Source: Planctomycetota bacterium (lineage in GTDB: Bacteria; Planctomycetota; SZUA-567; H5-PLA8; CALKMO01). From it: a DNA stretch of 8,205 nt. The position numbers and the translations under genes are program-made. The notes beneath the pieces are model-generated. The model was given only the letters and a program-made list of their open reading frames with translations, did not search any database and was not told where the DNA came from. The stretch lies in assembly GCA_026417845.1 (NCBI GenBank), contig JAOACM010000184.1, positions 1 to 8,205 of the forward strand. The letters run 5' to 3'. The first letter of the stretch is position 1. Each line of letters starts with the position of its first letter. Positions 6,064-8,205 of the stretch are shown in pieces.

Positions 6064-8205
6064 ATGGCCAAGACCACGATCATCCGGAACGTCCGCAGCC
6101 TCGTGGACCGCAGGAAGATACTCGACGCCCTTCTCCGTCAGCTGCTTCAGAACAAAACCATCTCGCCTGAAGACCTCGACCGCGTGATGAGCATAACCAT
6201 CGAAAAGGTCGCAGACACGCTGCAGGCGCAGGCGATATCGGTATTCATGGTTGATAAAAAGACTGGAAGGATCAGATTCCAGAACGTGTATTACTCGCCC
6301 CTGCTTCACGGCGACGACCCCATCAAGAAGCGCGTGTACGAACGCAGGGCAGAGGAGCTTGAGCGGTTGAGTCTTGCTCCCGGGCAGGGCATAGTCGGCC
6401 AGGTGATAGCGACCGGCGAACCGGCGTTTGTCCCGGACGCGCATAGCGATCCCAGGTTTTACGGGCAGATCGAACAGGATACGGGCTTCGTGACCCGTTC
6501 CATGATCGCAGTGCCGCTCAAGGTGGGCAACGAGGTAGTTGGCGCGATTCAGGTGCTGAACAAGTGGATAGGAGGCAAGGCCGGCCAGTTTACGCAGGAG
6601 GACGTATACCTTCTGCAGGATATAGCGGACTATTCGGCCAAGGTCATCCAGCGCGCCAGGGATCCGAATACGCCGTTTTCGGAGAGGGAGATGGCGCAGT
6701 TCGTCGCCCGGCATTCGAAATGCCCGTACATCGAACCGGATCCGAAGAAGGACATTGACGTCCCGCTGCTGGAGAAGGTCGGCGGAGAGACGCTGAAGCG
6801 GTACCAGATACTGCCCCTGAAGATGCTTGACGAGAAGTCCATCCGCGCGGCCATCTCGAACCCGCTGGATTTCCAGCGCATCGAGGATTTCGAGATCGTG
6901 ACCGGCATGAAGGTCGCCGAGAAGTTCGTGGCCGCGGCGGGCGATATCAGGGACGTCATCCTGAAATTTTTCCCCGAAGCCAGCAAGGCGGACGAGGCGG
7001 CCGAGCGGCTGCGGGCGGAGTTCGACGCGGCTAAGACGCCTGAGACGGCCGGGGAAACGGTCTCCGTCGAAACCGAGGACGAAAACTCCGCCCCCATAGT
7101 GGCGCTGGCCAACCGGATAGTGGAGGAAGCCTATACGCAGGGCGCGAGCGATATCCATCTGGAGCCGCAGGAGGACAAGGTCACGGTACGGTACAGGATA
7201 GACGGGCTGTGCCGCGAGAAGCTCATCCTGCCCAAGGCCGCGCACAGGGCGCTCGTGTCGCGGATAAAGATAATGGCGGAACTGGACATCGCGGAGAGAC
7301 GCCTGCCCCAGGACGGCCGGATAGTGTTCAAGAAGTTCAATACGAAGTACGACCTCGACCTGCGCGTCTCCGTCGCCCCGATGAACCACGGCGAGAAGGT
7401 GTGCATGCGCATACTCGACAAGACGAAATCCGCGCTGCCGCTGGACAAGCTGGGATTCTCAGACTACAACCTCGCGCTTTACCGGAAGCAGATACAGGCC
7501 CCCTACGGGATGATACTGCACTGCGGCCCGACCGGCTCAGGCAAGTCCATGACGCTGTATGCCGCGCTCAATGAGATAAATTCGCCCGAACTGAACATCT
7601 CGACGGCCGAAGATCCGATCGAGTATACGATAAAGGGCATCAACCAGTTGCAGGTCAGGAAGGACATCGGGTTGACGTTTGCCGCGGCCCTGAGGTGCTT
7701 CCTCCGCCAGGACCCGGACATAATCCTCGTGGGCGAGATACGCGACGAGGAGACAGCCGAGATAGCTGTCGAGGCCGCCCTGACCGGCCACCTTCTGTTC
7801 TCCACGCTGCACACCAACGATGCCCCGACCACGATACCGAGATTCATCGAGATGGGGATTGAGCCGTACATGGTGGCGACATCGCTGGTATGCATATGCG
7901 CGCAGCGGCTGCTGCGCCGCGTCTGTTCCTGCGCCGCGCTCGACGACCCGAAGCCGGCCGAAATCGAGCTGCTCAAACGCGCCAAGGATGGCAGGCCAAT
8001 AGGGAAGATAAAGCGACTCGTCGGCTGTGACAGGTGCGCGAATTCGGGCATGAAGGGCAGGACCGGGATACACGAGGTCCTGGTCAACAACGACGAGCTG
8101 CGGGAGATAATAAACAGGGGCGGGAACGCCGACGAGATCAGGCTGGCCGCGCGCAGGACGGGGATGCGGACACTCTTCGAGGATTGCATGGAGAAGGTCA
8201 AGCTG
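6064..8205 (+). CDS. GAF-fused type II secretion / type IV pilus assembly ATPase (GspE/PilB family), 3' end cut by the window
   Basis: 714 codons are visible with no stop; the family usually ends about 20 residues beyond this point. It is a cytoplasmic hexameric ATPase that drives pseudopilus or pilus subunit assembly. Residues 40-198 form a GAF sensor domain (PGQGIVGQVIATGEP at 106-120, then SMIAVPLKVGNEVVGAIQVLNK). Residues 221-303 match the GspE/MshE N-terminal domain (LPLKMLDEKSIRAAISNPLDF). The motor spans about 340-714: GASDIHLEP (360-368), the Arg-rich AERRLPQDGR (410-419), Walker A GPTGSGKS (488-495), the Asp box AEDPIEY (515-521), Walker B DIILVGEIRDEET (552-564) and the His box STLHTNDA (580-587). 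The zinc-knuckle pair C655xxC658 is intact, but the first pair is C621-x-C623 instead of the usual CxxC. It follows the FHA gene on the same strand. I cannot tell GspE from PilB without the neighbouring genes. Confidence 0.95.
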   Translation, partial: MAKTTIIRNVRSLVDRRKILDALLRQLLQNKTISPEDLDRVMSITIEKVADTLQAQAISVFMVDKKTGRIRFQNVYYSPLLHGDDPIKKRVYERRAEELERLSLAPGQGIVGQVIATGEPAFVPDAHSDPRFYGQIEQDTGFVTRSMIAVPLKVGNEVVGAIQVLNKWIGGKAGQFTQEDVYLLQDIADYSAKVIQRARDPNTPFSEREMAQFVARHSKCPYIEPDPKKDIDVPLLEKVGGETLKRYQILPLKMLDEKSIRAAISNPLDFQRIEDFEIVTGMKVAEKFVAAAGDIRDVILKFFPEASKADEAAERLRAEFDAAKTPETAGETVSVETEDENSAPIVALANRIVEEAYTQGASDIHLEPQEDKVTVRYRIDGLCREKLILPKAAHRALVSRIKIMAELDIAERRLPQDGRIVFKKFNTKYDLDLRVSVAPMNHGEKVCMRILDKTKSALPLDKLGFSDYNLALYRKQIQAPYGMILHCGPTGSGKSMTLYAALNEINSPELNISTAEDPIEYTIKGINQLQVRKDIGLTFAAALRCFLRQDPDIILVGEIRDEETAEIAVEAALTGHLLFSTLHTNDAPTTIPRFIEMGIEPYMVATSLVCICAQRLLRRVCSCAALDDPKPAEIELLKRAKDGRPIGKIKRLVGCDRCANSGMKGRTGIHEVLVNNDELREIINRGGNADEIRLAARRTGMRTLFEDCMEKVKL

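Noticed and set aside
6040..7389. 449-codon minus-strand frame opposite the ATPase gene
   Set aside because: Shadow frame; the plus strand encodes clear GAF and GspE motifs throughout.

Overview
The window looks like a GC-rich bacterial chromosome segment. It carries four protein genes in two divergent pairs, with no rRNA, tRNA, insertion sequence or CRISPR array that I can see. A eukaryote-like Ser/Thr kinase, a phosphothreonine-reading FHA membrane protein, a very acidic membrane protein and a GAF-fused type II secretion/type IV pilus ATPase together suggest a Gram-negative lineage rich in regulatory multidomain proteins. Planctomycetes, Lentisphaerae or a related candidate phylum would fit. 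Isoleucine is written with ATA about as often as ATC despite the high GC, which argues against ordinary high-GC Proteobacteria or Actinobacteria. This placement is inference; nothing here fixes the taxon.

Layout: 1-220 has no convincing gene and holds short hairpins. On the minus strand, reading right to left, come an acidic single-pass membrane protein (1906-3387), a roughly 340-base gap with hairpins and one doubtful small ORF, and a single-pass membrane Ser/Thr kinase (221-1567). The kinase carries an N-terminal tandem helical module resembling the N-terminal domain of secretion ATPases. A 516-base divergent intergenic region (3388-3903) holds candidate promoters for both directions. On the plus strand come an FHA-RDD-double zinc ribbon protein (3904-5862) and, after 201 bases, a GAF-GspE/PilB-type ATPase (6064 to the window edge, lacking its last residues).

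Working model (inference): the kinase phosphorylates threonines on itself or on neighbours, the FHA protein reads those phosphothreonines at the membrane, and the ATPase powers a type II secretion or type IV pilus-like machine whose activity is tuned by phosphorylation and by a ligand of its GAF domain. The acidic protein may be a scaffold or a kinase substrate. Kinase-FHA control of a secretion machine is known for the type VI system (PpkA/Fha1). Such a pairing beside a GspE-type ATPase, with a GspE-N-like module on the kinase itself, is the most interesting feature here.
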